Below, one piece after another: positions 1 to 8,563 of a stretch of DNA of 31,251 nt. A program made the translations under genes and the position numbers. Origin of the DNA: an uncultured Peptococcaceae bacterium (lineage in GTDB: Bacteria > Bacillota > Limnochordia > Darwinibacteriales > Darwinibacteriaceae); assembly GCA_937988745.1 (NCBI GenBank), contig CALKAR010000006.1, positions 1 to 31,251 on the forward strand, given 5' to 3'. Every line of letters begins with the position of its first letter. Within the stretch, counting starts at the first letter, position 1. The notes under the pieces were generated by a model. The model was not told the DNA's origin. It saw only the letters and a program-made list of their open reading frames with translations, and ran no database searches.

Positions 1-16
1 CATTTCTTTTGCGCTC

Positions 17-565
17 TTACTCTTCTTTGTTGTTAGTGTAATACTTGGGGTTAAGTACAAAAATGTATGGATAGTTGCGGTAAAGCTGCTTGTAATCGAG
101 ACCATATCCTACCAAGAACTCATTAGGAACCGTAAAGCCGACATAGTCGACAGGAATTTCCACCTTGCGGTTATCGGGCTTGTCCAATAAAGTACAGATT
201 TTCAGCGACGCCGGATTGCGGCTCAAAAGGTTCTTTAAAAGATAGCTCAACGTGAGCCCGGTGTCGATAATGTCTTCCACAATGAGTACATGTTTTCCCT
301 CAATGCTGTCCTCTAAATCTTTAGTGATCCTAACCACGCCGGACGATGTTGTCGAATCTCCGTAGCTTGACACTGACATGAAGTCATAAATCACTGGAGT
401 AGTGATGTGCTTGGCTAAATCGCAGAGAAACATGAGCCCGCCTTTGAGAATGCACACCAAAGTGACTGTCTTGCCCTCATAGTCCTTAGAGATCTGCTCT
501 CCCAATTCTTTGACACGTTTTTCAATGCTGGCTTGATCAATTAGTATCCGGTCAACGATATCCAC
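17..565 (-). CDS. hpt: Hypoxanthine phosphoribosyltransferase
   Basis: Purine salvage enzyme that transfers the phosphoribosyl group of PRPP to hypoxanthine or guanine, giving IMP or GMP in the cytoplasm. The 182-residue product has the family's normal length. It carries the PRPP-binding loop VLIVEDIIDTGLT at residues 93-105, the flexible-loop motif SYGDST at 67-72 and the early KGG at 41-43. The start is GTG at 565, chosen because GGAGGAG (573-579) sits 7 bases upstream. The gene is divergent from recJ and has a good promoter of its own at 596-624. In Bacillota hpt commonly lies between tilS and ftsH, so ftsH may follow beyond the left edge, but this cannot be seen. The assignment is secure; the purine preference (hypoxanthine versus guanine) is not readable. 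Confidence 0.96.
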   Translation of the reverse strand: MDIVDRILIDQASIEKRVKELGEQISKDYEGKTVTLVCILKGGLMFLCDLAKHITTPVIYDFMSVSSYGDSTTSSGVVRITKDLEDSIEGKHVLIVEDIIDTGLTLSYLLKNLLSRNPASLKICTLLDKPDNRKVEIPVDYVGFTVPNEFLVGYGLDYKQLYRNYPYIFVLNPKYYTNNKEE

Positions 566-595
566 TGGTATACTCCTCCGCGTAATTTTGGTTCC

Positions 596-624
596 ATGAT
601 ACTACTGCTCTATGGAAAAATCAA
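596..624 (-). promoter_or_regulatory. Sigma-A type promoter for hpt
   Basis: Read on the minus strand, TTGATT (619-624) and TATCAT (596-601) are separated by exactly 17 bases. They lie about 30 bases upstream of the hpt GTG and its GGAGGAG ribosome site. The matches are 4/6 or better to the -35 box and 5/6 to the -10 box. No equally good promoter was seen for the divergent recJ gene in the same 110-base gap. Confidence 0.6.
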
Positions 625-675
625 GTGCAGGAGAATACTTTCGCAGTGTCGAAAAATTAGCTGTGGAGGTGCTCC

Positions 676-3246
676 ATGGGAGAACTGCAATGGATAATAA
701 AAACACAAGACACTGCCCGGGCAGCACAATTGGCCCGGGCTTTAGGCGTTTCGCCTCTCCTTGGTCAGCTCATGATCAACCGCGGTATATCTGATCTCGC
801 GGACGCTAAACGGTACCTAGCAGGAGACCTGACTATGCTTGCTGATCCGTTCTTGATGGCAGATATGGCTCGTGCTGTAGAACGGATTGGACAGGCGCTA
901 GCTGAAGGTGAGTCTATTGTAGTCTACGGTGACTATGATGTGGACGGGCAGACGGCATCAGCACTTCTTGTGAGTGTTTTTCGAGAGCTGAGTCGCGCTC
1001 CCGAAAAAATATCCTTTTATATTCCTAACCGCATGGATGAAGGCTATGGATTGAACAGCGATGCTCTTAGGTATCTGGCTTCGAAAACCAGCCTTGTTGT
1101 CACGGTAGACTGCGGTATTGCTTCTCTAGTAGAGGCGGAACTCGCTCGGGAGTTAGGTATGGATTTGATTATAACCGACCACCATGAGCCAGGCGATGAA
1201 CTTCCTCGGGCGTATGCAGTGTTAAATCCAAAGCGCACGGGATGCAGTTATCCAGAGAAGGACTTGGCAGGAGTGGGGGTTGCGTTCCGCCTCGCTCAAG
1301 CCGTGGGAAGAAGCTTTGGGCGGGACTTTTACGAGTATCTCGATCTTGTTGCCCTGGGTACCGTTGCGGATATAGTGCCGTTGATGGGCGAAAACCGCAT
1401 CATGGTAAAACGGGGATTAGAAGCGATGACCCGAGAACCCCGTGTCGGAATAGCAGCCCTTCTGGAGGTTTCCGGAGTTAAGGGCCCCGTCCGAGCTAGT
1501 GATTTGGGCTTTCGCCTCGGCCCCCGCCTTAATGCTGCGGGGCGGATGAGCGATCCGGACATCGCGGTTCGCCTTCTGCTTAGCGAAGATCCTGATGTGG
1601 CCCGGGAATTGGCTTTGAAACTCGACGGAGAAAACTCCCACCGCCAGGACGTGGAGCGGCGGATTGTGAAGGAAGCGTCCGACAGGATTCTGGAACTGGG
1701 ACTGGATAAGAGTCCGGGTATTGTAGTTGCGGGCCGAGACTGGCATCCTGGAGTAATCGGGATTGTAGCTTCAAGGCTCGTAGAAGAGTTCTATCGCCCG
1801 ACAATCGTGGTCAGTTTGAACGATGGTGTAGGTACTGGTTCAGCACGCAGCATCGCAGGATTCAGCATGTATGAAGGGCTCAAGGAGTGCAGTGATTTAC
1901 TAGTACGCTTTGGAGGCCATACGATGGCAGCCGGGCTTACAGTAACGGAGGATAATCTCCCTGCGTTTACCGAGAAGTTTGCGCAGGTATGCGCCGAACG
2001 GCTGACACCGGATTTGCTCTCACCTAAATTGGCGATTGACGCAGAGGTTTCTCTAGGCGATGTTACAGAAGACCTCGTCCGGGAACTGGCACTCTTGGAA
2101 CCTACGGGTATGGGGAATCCAGCGCCTGTTCTCAAAGTTGAAGGGAGTATTGTCAATTGGCGCATTGTTGGCCGCCAGGGCAATCACCTCAGCTTCATCA
2201 TGCGTGCTGACAACCAGGAGGAGAGGCGGGCAATTGCCTTTGGCCTGGCGGAACAAGCCGGCGGTTTGGTCAGCTGCCAGGAAAATGCAGCGGTTGCCTT
2301 TGTGCCAATCATCAACGAATGGCGTGATGAGCGTACCGTGCAGCTTCAAGTAAAGGCACTTACTCAGGCCAGCCAACCTAGTGACTTTGTCAGCAGCGTG
2401 ATGGCAGCTTACCCGTGGCAGTTATCTCCAGATTATCATCTAAGCCCATACCTAAAGGACGCAGTAACGAACCTGGAGAGTGTGACTTCTTCTCATCCCC
2501 TAGAGGTGCTGTGTTCTGATCTGCGTGGGTCCTGGGATAAGATGGAAGCAATCCACAAACGAGTCTCTCCGAATGCATCAGTGCTGTTTCTAGTTCATAC
2601 GGCTGCAGAAGCTCTGGAGCTTTGCCGACAGCTGCGTATAGAGTTTCCGGAACAGCGAGACAAAATTGGTTTTGTACACGAGCACCTGCGGCCCGAAGAG
2701 CTGGAGGAGCTGAAGCGCATACAGCTCGACTGGGTGGTTAGTACCGGCGTTCCTCTGCTTGATAACCGTAATTGGGATATGGTGTGGTTGTGGCGTCCTC
2801 CTCTCACAGAAGGTCATCTTCATGCCTGGCTGTCACATGCCCGCGGCAGTGAAGTGATCTTAGCGTTTGGTCACCAAGATACCCGTGAGGTTGAGCATGC
2901 TTTGAGCCAGGTTGTTCCCGATCGCAGAGGGCTCGCCCGAATCTATGCACTGCTTCGCAGAGAAGCCCAAGGAGGAACCGTGGAAAGCGCCAGAGCGGCA
3001 GCCTTGTTAGCTGAGTTTGGTTTAGAACGCGGGCTGTGGTTCGCTGTACAGGTTTTCCAAGAGTTGAATTTATGGCTTGTCAATGAGAACGAAATCACGT
3101 TTTTGCCGGAACCGGCACAAAAACTAGACTTGCATCAGGCTGTTTTGTATAATAGGGGTATGAATATTCGCAGACAGTCTTCCTTGTATGTGAAGGGATG
3201 TCTACAAAGGGGATTCATGGATCATGGATTTAAAAGAAAAAATTAG
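676..3246 (+). CDS. recJ: Single-stranded-DNA-specific exonuclease RecJ
   Basis: A 5'-to-3' single-strand DNA exonuclease acting in recombination and mismatch or base excision repair. The DHH phosphoesterase core shows DYDVDG (residues 86-91), DCG (145-147), DHH (168-170), ALGTVADIVPL (226-236) and GPRLNAAGR (282-290). The DHHA1 part has WHPGVIGIVASRL (356-368) and GGHTMAAGLT (413-422). An OB-like segment and a long C-terminal region (about 560-856), typical of Bacillota RecJ, follow. At 856 residues it is somewhat longer than the B. subtilis protein (about 786), the extra length lying in that C-terminal part. The ATG follows GTGGAGGTG at 663-671. Its end overlaps apt by 23 bases, so the two are probably translated from one message. 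The function is secure; the role of the C-terminal domain is not established from sequence. Confidence 0.95.
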   Translation: MGELQWIIKTQDTARAAQLARALGVSPLLGQLMINRGISDLADAKRYLAGDLTMLADPFLMADMARAVERIGQALAEGESIVVYGDYDVDGQTASALLVSVFRELSRAPEKISFYIPNRMDEGYGLNSDALRYLASKTSLVVTVDCGIASLVEAELARELGMDLIITDHHEPGDELPRAYAVLNPKRTGCSYPEKDLAGVGVAFRLAQAVGRSFGRDFYEYLDLVALGTVADIVPLMGENRIMVKRGLEAMTREPRVGIAALLEVSGVKGPVRASDLGFRLGPRLNAAGRMSDPDIAVRLLLSEDPDVARELALKLDGENSHRQDVERRIVKEASDRILELGLDKSPGIVVAGRDWHPGVIGIVASRLVEEFYRPTIVVSLNDGVGTGSARSIAGFSMYEGLKECSDLLVRFGGHTMAAGLTVTEDNLPAFTEKFAQVCAERLTPDLLSPKLAIDAEVSLGDVTEDLVRELALLEPTGMGNPAPVLKVEGSIVNWRIVGRQGNHLSFIMRADNQEERRAIAFGLAEQAGGLVSCQENAAVAFVPIINEWRDERTVQLQVKALTQASQPSDFVSSVMAAYPWQLSPDYHLSPYLKDAVTNLESVTSSHPLEVLCSDLRGSWDKMEAIHKRVSPNASVLFLVHTAAEALELCRQLRIEFPEQRDKIGFVHEHLRPEELEELKRIQLDWVVSTGVPLLDNRNWDMVWLWRPPLTEGHLHAWLSHARGSEVILAFGHQDTREVEHALSQVVPDRRGLARIYALLRREAQGGTVESARAAALLAEFGLERGLWFAVQVFQELNLWLVNENEITFLPEPAQKLDLHQAVLYNRGMNIRRQSSLYVKGCLQRGFMDHGFKRKN

Positions 3247-3742
3247 AATTATACCGGATTTCCCAAAACCTGGAATTAGCTTCAAAGACATTACTACATT
3301 GCTCAGAGACGCAGATGCTCTCAGAGAGGCTATCAGGCAGATGGCTGACTATTTCCGGGATAAGAATATTGATATGATCGTCGGTGTTGAATCGCGAGGG
3401 TTCATTTTAGGTGCTCCATTGGCTTATGAAATGGGCTTAGGCTTTACCCTAATCCGCAAACCAGGTAAGCTGCCTGGTGAGGTACTTAGTGTCGAGTATG
3501 ACTTGGAGTACGGAACCGACAGTCTCGAAATACACACCGATGCTTTTTCACCGGGAACCAGGGTGCTGCTTGTAGACGACCTGCTGGCTACCGGTGGAAC
3601 CATTTCTGCAGCTGCTGAATTGGTGAAGAAACTCGGCGGTGAAATTGGCGGAATGGCTTTCTTAATTGAACTTGAGTATCTTGAAGGCCGCAAGCGCCTC
3701 CAAGACTATGATATCTTGACTCTTGTTAAGTATTCGGAATAA
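3224..3742 (+). CDS. apt: Adenine phosphoribosyltransferase
   Basis: Salvages adenine with PRPP to make AMP. The 172-residue protein begins with the very typical IPDFPKPGISFKDITTLL (residues 10-27) and carries the PRPP loop VLLVDDLLATGGT at 114-126 and ESRGF at 56-60. The start at 3224 lies inside the end of recJ in another frame. AAAGGGG at 3206-3212 serves as ribosome site; the ATG at 3217 is in the recJ frame and is not this start. recJ-apt-rel is a long-conserved Bacillota gene order. Its placement next to the (p)ppGpp enzyme puts AMP salvage and purine-based stress signalling in one unit, though a direct functional link is only inference. Confidence 0.97.
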   Translation: MDLKEKIRIIPDFPKPGISFKDITTLLRDADALREAIRQMADYFRDKNIDMIVGVESRGFILGAPLAYEMGLGFTLIRKPGKLPGEVLSVEYDLEYGTDSLEIHTDAFSPGTRVLLVDDLLATGGTISAAAELVKKLGGEIGGMAFLIELEYLEGRKRLQDYDILTLVKYSE

Positions 3743-3767
3743 CACACCAAGGGGGGAAGTTGTTAAG

Positions 3768-5906
3768 GTGGATCTACAGGCCTTAATTGAGCGCATTAGG
3801 TCATATTACCCTGAAGCAGATGTGGATCTGATAACCAAAGCATACCACTTTTCTCGGCGCGCTCACGAAGGCCAGCTGCGGGATTCAGGCGAGCCTTACT
3901 TCCAACACCCCTTCGAAGTGGCCATGATTCTGGCCGAACTAGAGTTGGATGTAGAAACAATCGCTGCCGGGCTGCTGCATGACGTCCTAGAGGATACCGA
4001 AGTAACCCGGGCCGAGATGGAAGCGGAGTTTGGATCCAGCATTTTATCTTTAGTGGAAGGCGTCACCAAACTCGACAAACTTCCCTTCCGAAGTAGATTC
4101 GAACGCCAGGCAGAGAACCTCAGAAAAATGATGCTCGCCATGGCTGAGGATATCAGGGTAATCCTAATTAAACTCGCGGATCGCCTGCACAATATGCGCA
4201 CATTGCGCTATGTCTCCCTTGAAAAACAGAAGAGCATTGCCCAAGAGACTCTGGATATTTTTGCGCCTCTGGCTCACCGCTTAGGAATCTGGAGAATCAA
4301 GTTTGAAATGGAAGACCTAGCTTTCCGACACTTGTATCCAGATGAGTATTACAACCTAGTGAACGCGATTGCTCGCAAGCGGAAGGAACGGGAAGGCGAC
4401 CTCCAGGCCGTGATGGACATCATTAGAAAGAAGCTTGTCGAACTGAATATCAAGTGCGATATTCAGGGAAGGCCTAAGCATTTCTACAGTATCTATCAGA
4501 AAATGCAGCGGCAGGATAAGTCTCTTGATGAGATCTACGACCTAATGGCAGTGCGCATAATTGTTGAAACGGTACGTGAATGCTACGCTATTCTGGGTAT
4601 CATTCATGCTGCTTGGAAGCCGATTCCTGGCCGTTTCAAAGACTACATCGCAATGCCCAAGTCCAATATGTACCAATCGCTCCACACTACCATCATCGGA
4701 CCTCGCGGTGAACCTTACGAAATTCAAATTCGTACTTGGGACATGCACCGTATCGCCGAGAAGGGTGTGGCTGCTCACTGGATGTATAAGGAAGGGCAGA
4801 GCAGACGTAAAGGCGGCGAACTTGCTAAAGTTGAGTGGCTGCGGGAAGCGGTTGAATGGCTGCAGGAGATGAAGGATCCTCAGGAATTCATGGATACTCT
4901 CCGTATTGATCTTTTTGAAGATGAGGTCTTCGTGTTTACTCCTAAAGGCGATGTGAAGTCGCTGCCTGCGGGTGCCACTCCAGTTGATTTCGCCTTTGAC
5001 GTACACACAGATATCGGCTTAACGTGCGTGGGAGCGAAAGTTAATGGCCGAATTGTTCCGCTAGATTATGAACTGCGCAATGGAGAGTTCGTTGAAATCC
5101 TGACGAGCAAAACAGCACGACCCAGCCGGGACTGGTTGAAGTTTGTAAAAACGTCAAAGGCACGCAGCAAGATTCGGTCCTTCCTCAAAGAAGAACAGCG
5201 CGAAGAAGCTATATTGCGCGGACGCGAACTTCTCGAACGGGAAGTAAAGAAGGCTAATCTAGAACCGAAAGAGGTACTCAGCGTTCCTAACCTTGAACGC
5301 ATGGCGCAGAAGTATGGCGTTGGCAATCCAGATGAGCTCTTGGCAACTGTAGGCTTCGGCCGGATTCCTGCTCCGCAGGTTCTGCAAAAGATTATCGGCA
5401 AGGAACTCGACGAAAAACCCAAGAAGACACCTGCCAAGCGGAAGCGCAAGCGCGAACCAAAGGGTGTTGCCATTAAGGGTGTAGACAACTTATTGGTGCG
5501 CTTTTCAAAGTGCTGCAGCCCTGTTCCTGGGGACCAAATTGTCGGTTATATCACCAGAGGACGGGGAGTGTCTATCCATAGGTCCGACTGTCCTAATATT
5601 TCGGCGCTGAGCCACAACTCAGATAGGCAGATTGAAGTGTCTTGGAACACCTCTGGTTCCTATTCTTACCCAGTGGAAATTGAGATTGAGGCTCTTGACC
5701 GACCGAATCTTTTGGCCAATATTATGAATAATGTAGCTGAAAGCAAGACCAATATTGAAGCGGTCAATGCCCGGACCACACGTAAGGAAGCCGCTTCTAT
5801 ACAGCTGGTAGTGGATATCCATGATGTCGCACATCTAAATAATGTGATTAATAAGTTGAAGCAAGTTGAAGGGGTTATCAGTGTCCGACGGGCAAGCCCC
5901 ACGTAA
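3768..5906 (+). CDS. rel: Bifunctional (p)ppGpp synthetase/hydrolase Rel
   Basis: Makes and degrades the alarmone (p)ppGpp in the stringent response. The domains run: HD hydrolase with the HDVLED motif (H71, D72); synthetase with RFKDYIAMP (RFKD at 289-292); TGS from about 385 (EVFVFTPKG); a conserved-cysteine segment with KCCSPVPGD (CC at about 582) and HRSDCPN; and a C-terminal ACT domain. The RxKD signature is the one of bifunctional Rel/SpoT enzymes, in contrast to the ExDD of synthetase-only RelA, so both activities are expected. The frame is open back to 3723, but the start is placed at GTG 3768 because AGGGGGGA (3750-3757) lies 10 bases upstream and the product (712 residues) then aligns with family N-termini. 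It follows apt by 25 bases. Confidence 0.96.
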   Translation: MDLQALIERIRSYYPEADVDLITKAYHFSRRAHEGQLRDSGEPYFQHPFEVAMILAELELDVETIAAGLLHDVLEDTEVTRAEMEAEFGSSILSLVEGVTKLDKLPFRSRFERQAENLRKMMLAMAEDIRVILIKLADRLHNMRTLRYVSLEKQKSIAQETLDIFAPLAHRLGIWRIKFEMEDLAFRHLYPDEYYNLVNAIARKRKEREGDLQAVMDIIRKKLVELNIKCDIQGRPKHFYSIYQKMQRQDKSLDEIYDLMAVRIIVETVRECYAILGIIHAAWKPIPGRFKDYIAMPKSNMYQSLHTTIIGPRGEPYEIQIRTWDMHRIAEKGVAAHWMYKEGQSRRKGGELAKVEWLREAVEWLQEMKDPQEFMDTLRIDLFEDEVFVFTPKGDVKSLPAGATPVDFAFDVHTDIGLTCVGAKVNGRIVPLDYELRNGEFVEILTSKTARPSRDWLKFVKTSKARSKIRSFLKEEQREEAILRGRELLEREVKKANLEPKEVLSVPNLERMAQKYGVGNPDELLATVGFGRIPAPQVLQKIIGKELDEKPKKTPAKRKRKREPKGVAIKGVDNLLVRFSKCCSPVPGDQIVGYITRGRGVSIHRSDCPNISALSHNSDRQIEVSWNTSGSYSYPVEIEIEALDRPNLLANIMNNVAESKTNIEAVNARTTRKEAASIQLVVDIHDVAHLNNVINKLKQVEGVISVRRASPT

Positions 5907-5922
5907 AATTGAGGTGTAGTGA

Positions 5923-6372
5923 GTGAGAGCAGTTGTACAGCGTGTTTCGCAAGCGGCCGTTAAAGTAGAAGGAAAAACTGCTGCCCAAATTGGGGAGGGC
6001 CTGCTGGTTCTGCTCGGTGTTGGGCAGGAGGATTCAGATAAAGACGCCACCTATCTTGCCGATAAGGTGGCTAACTTGCGTATTTTCTCCGATGATGATG
6101 GCCGTCTTAATCTCAGCGTCCTCGATATTGGGGGAGAAGTCCTGGTCGTATCGCAGTTTACCTTGTATGGTGACTGCCGCAGAGGCCGCCGCCCCAGTTT
6201 CAGCAATGCTGCGCCACCAGAAAGGGCGCGTGAGCTTTACGAGAAGTTCACTGCCCGTTTAGAGGAAAATGGGGTTAAGATAGGCACGGGAGTGTTCCAG
6301 GCCCACATGGAAGTCAGCCTGGTGAACGACGGCCCAGTAACGCTGATTATGAGTTCACAAGGAGAGTTCTGA
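5923..6372 (+). CDS. dtd: D-aminoacyl-tRNA deacylase
   Basis: Removes D-amino acids (and mischarged glycine) from tRNA, a proofreading step after aminoacylation. The 149-residue protein has both family signatures: SQFTLYGD at 77-84 and the Gly-cisPro motif within NDGPVT (GP at 137-138), the pair that builds the active site across the dimer. The start is GTG at 5923 with GAGGTG at 5911-5916. It lies 16 bases after rel, and its stop overlaps the ATG of the next gene by one base. The order rel-dtd-MBL hydrolase is conserved in many Bacillota. No anomalies were seen. Confidence 0.96.
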   Translation: MRAVVQRVSQAAVKVEGKTAAQIGEGLLVLLGVGQEDSDKDATYLADKVANLRIFSDDDGRLNLSVLDIGGEVLVVSQFTLYGDCRRGRRPSFSNAAPPERARELYEKFTARLEENGVKIGTGVFQAHMEVSLVNDGPVTLIMSSQGEF

Positions 6373-6980
6373 TGATCGTAAAGCGGTTTATAACAAACGA
6401 GTTGGCGGCAAACTGCTATGTCGTGCACTCTGGATCCGATGCAATTGTGATCGATCCAGGCGGAGAATCGCAGGAAGTACTCGATTACATTCAAGAACAC
6501 AAGCTAAACGTCATAGCACTCGTGAACACTCACGGTCACGCCGATCACATTGGCGGAAATACTTGGTTCAGCGAGAAAACCGGTGCACCAATTTGGATTC
6601 ATCGACTAGATGCACCTTATCTAACTGACGAAAGTTTGAATCTTGCTCGCTTTGTGGGGCAGGAATTTCAGCCCGTCGAAGCTGAACGCCTGCTTGATGA
6701 CGGCGATGAGATTGAGTTGGGTGATGAGAAAATCACTGTACTGCACACTCCAGGCCATACACCTGGTGGAATCAGCCTTTATTGGCCAGGTCACGTGATT
6801 ACAGGTGATACGCTGTTCCGGGAGTCGGCAGGCCGTACTGATTTACCTGGGGGCAATAGTGCTCTTTTGACTCAGAGCTTGGTTAAGTTGGGCCGTTTGC
6901 CCCTAGATACGATTGTTTACCCCGGGCACGGTGAAAGTACGACCATCAGACATGAACTTATGCTTAATCCATTTCTCTAA
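6372..6980 (+). CDS. Metallo-beta-lactamase-fold hydrolase (glyoxalase II-like)
   Basis: A soluble zinc or iron hydrolase of the MBL superfamily, 202 residues. The metal-binding set is complete: THGHADH (H54, H56, D58, H59), TPGHTPGG, GDTLF and the C-terminal PGHG. GRTDLPGG is characteristic of the short YcbL/YqgX group related to glyoxalase II, so a thioester such as S-lactoylglutathione or a bacillithiol equivalent is a plausible substrate. The exact substrate cannot be read from sequence. It lacks the long C-terminal helical domain of classical glyoxalase II. The ATG overlaps the dtd stop (TGATG arrangement), indicating translational coupling. A role in clearing reactive aldehydes is inference. 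Confidence 0.88.
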   Translation: MIVKRFITNELAANCYVVHSGSDAIVIDPGGESQEVLDYIQEHKLNVIALVNTHGHADHIGGNTWFSEKTGAPIWIHRLDAPYLTDESLNLARFVGQEFQPVEAERLLDDGDEIELGDEKITVLHTPGHTPGGISLYWPGHVITGDTLFRESAGRTDLPGGNSALLTQSLVKLGRLPLDTIVYPGHGESTTIRHELMLNPFL

Positions 6981-6997
6981 TTACTGCTAGTTGGGAA

Positions 6998-8494
6998 GTG
7001 TGTCCGATACCTATTCCAGTAAACTTTGACGAAGTTTGGTTCAAAATTGAGGCGCCGTTGGACCTGCAGCCGTCGATTGAGGCAGCTGCACGAGGGCTGC
7101 TGCCCAACGTGCGTTTTGGCGAAGGCCAGGTACTGCGTGTTGAGGTAGTTGACGAACCTGGCCGTCCGCTGCACTGCTCCGTTGAGCTTGAAGGCGGACC
7201 GGTTTGGCAGATTTCTGACGATGAAATCTTGTCTCCAGCCTACACAAATTTTCACAGAGCTCAGCGCGTCAAAGAGCGGGTACGGCTTGGTGTGAACAGT
7301 GTGCTCCGGACTGCTTATGACCTTCCTCTAAGTCCTTGGGGAATTCTCGTCGGTGTCAGGCCGACCAAGCTTGTTCATAACCTGGTTGATCAGGGTTTTT
7401 CCCTCGAACATGTGGACAAACTGCTTCGGGACGTATACGCTGTATCTCCAGAACGGGCAAGGCTGGTTTTGAACATTGCCGAATGGCAGAGGCAGTTCTT
7501 TCATGCCAGTCCCAACCAGCCTGTGGGAGTTTATATCGGGATACCATTCTGCCCAACGCGCTGCAGTTACTGTTCTTTTGCGTCGTATCCGATGAAAACG
7601 CACGGACACTTAATGTCACAGTTTTTTGAGGCATTGTGCTGGGAAATAGAGGCTGTAGGCCGGCTCTTTCGGCGGCTTGGTGTACAAGTAGAAAGCGTCT
7701 ATTTCGGCGGCGGCACACCGACGACTTTTCAAGGTAAGGAGCTGCGAACGCTGTTAGAACTAGCGCGCAGCTGGTTCGTTTCGGACAAAACCTCTGAGTT
7801 TACCGTAGAGGCTGGAAGACCTGAAACGATCTTGGAGGAAACAAGTCAGATTATGTCAGACTATGGAGTAAACCGGGTGAGTGTAAACCCTCAGAGTATG
7901 AATGACGCTACTCTGCGCCGTGTGCGCAGGGCACACACCGCTGAAGACACAATCAGAGCGGTGGAAAGGGTGCGCCGCGCCGGTATTCCAATCGTCAACA
8001 TGGACATTATTCTAGGTCTGCCTGGCGAAGATATTGCCGATGTGGAGAAGACTCTGCAGGCTATCAGGGAGCTTACCCCAGACAATCTTACAGTACACAG
8101 TCTAGCGGTGAAGCGTGCCTCTGAGCTTAGGAAGAATCTGGAGAGCCTCAGTATTGCTCAAGAGCAGGGCGAGGGAATGGCTCAGCTTTCAGCACAAGCG
8201 GCGCGCGAGCTTGGCATGGAACCTTACTATCTATACCGTCAGCGCTATATTTTAGGTGACCTGGAAAACATTGGCTATGCACGTCCAGGAACCGCTTCCG
8301 TTTACAATGTGCAAATGATGGAAGAACGCCAGACCATTATTGCACTCGGCGGGGGTGGCATCACTAAGCTGGTGAGTCCCGATTTGAAGCTGGTTCGCTT
8401 GGCTAACCCTAAGTGTCCAGCCACTTATGCTCAACAGCTGAAAACTACCATGCCAGCGAAATTGTGGCAGCTGGAACAACATTTAGCCGTTTGA
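6998..8494 (+). CDS. hemZ: Coproporphyrinogen III dehydrogenase, HemZ type (radical SAM)
   Basis: An oxygen-independent coproporphyrinogen-III oxidase-like radical SAM protein. Residues around 182-192 read IPFCPTRCSYC, giving the 4Fe-4S ligands C185, C189 and C192. GGGTPT and a SAM-binding region follow. The long N-terminal extension before the radical SAM core (about 170 residues) and the total of 498 residues match HemZ rather than the shorter HemN/HemW. The start is GTG 6998 with only a weak GGGA ribosome site. A later start is possible, but the first residues look family-like. It lies 17 bases after the MBL gene. Its stop codon is inside the -35 box of the next gene's promoter. Whether it makes heme or acts as a heme chaperone-like protein cannot be settled here. 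Confidence 0.9.
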   Translation: MCPIPIPVNFDEVWFKIEAPLDLQPSIEAAARGLLPNVRFGEGQVLRVEVVDEPGRPLHCSVELEGGPVWQISDDEILSPAYTNFHRAQRVKERVRLGVNSVLRTAYDLPLSPWGILVGVRPTKLVHNLVDQGFSLEHVDKLLRDVYAVSPERARLVLNIAEWQRQFFHASPNQPVGVYIGIPFCPTRCSYCSFASYPMKTHGHLMSQFFEALCWEIEAVGRLFRRLGVQVESVYFGGGTPTTFQGKELRTLLELARSWFVSDKTSEFTVEAGRPETILEETSQIMSDYGVNRVSVNPQSMNDATLRRVRRAHTAEDTIRAVERVRRAGIPIVNMDIILGLPGEDIADVEKTLQAIRELTPDNLTVHSLAVKRASELRKNLESLSIAQEQGEGMAQLSAQAARELGMEPYYLYRQRYILGDLENIGYARPGTASVYNVQMMEERQTIIALGGGGITKLVSPDLKLVRLANPKCPATYAQQLKTTMPAKLWQLEQHLAV

Positions 8495-8520
8495 CAATAA
8501 CGGGGTTTTTACAGTACAAT
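8491..8520 (+). promoter_or_regulatory. Sigma-A type promoter before the PpiC-TPR gene
   Basis: A perfect TTGACA (8491-8496) is followed after 18 bases by TACAAT (8515-8520), a 5/6 match to TATAAT. The -35 box overlaps the hemZ stop codon (TGA 8492-8494). Transcription would begin about 35 bases before the ATG at 8564. Together with the terminator at 10049-10080 it isolates the PpiC-TPR gene as its own unit. Confidence 0.72.
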
Positions 8521-8563
8521 AATCATGTCTATTTTCTGAAATATGGAAGGGACTGGTAAAGAA

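Noticed and set aside
1..3. Minus-strand ATG 13 bases after the hpt stop, possibly the start of ftsH
   Set aside because: Only the start codon would be inside the window and the ribosome site is weak (GAGCGC). Gene order makes ftsH plausible, but nothing of the protein can be seen.
612..794. 60-residue plus-strand open frame upstream of and overlapping recJ
   Set aside because: No ribosome site, covers the hpt promoter, and overlaps the well-supported recJ N-terminus in another frame.
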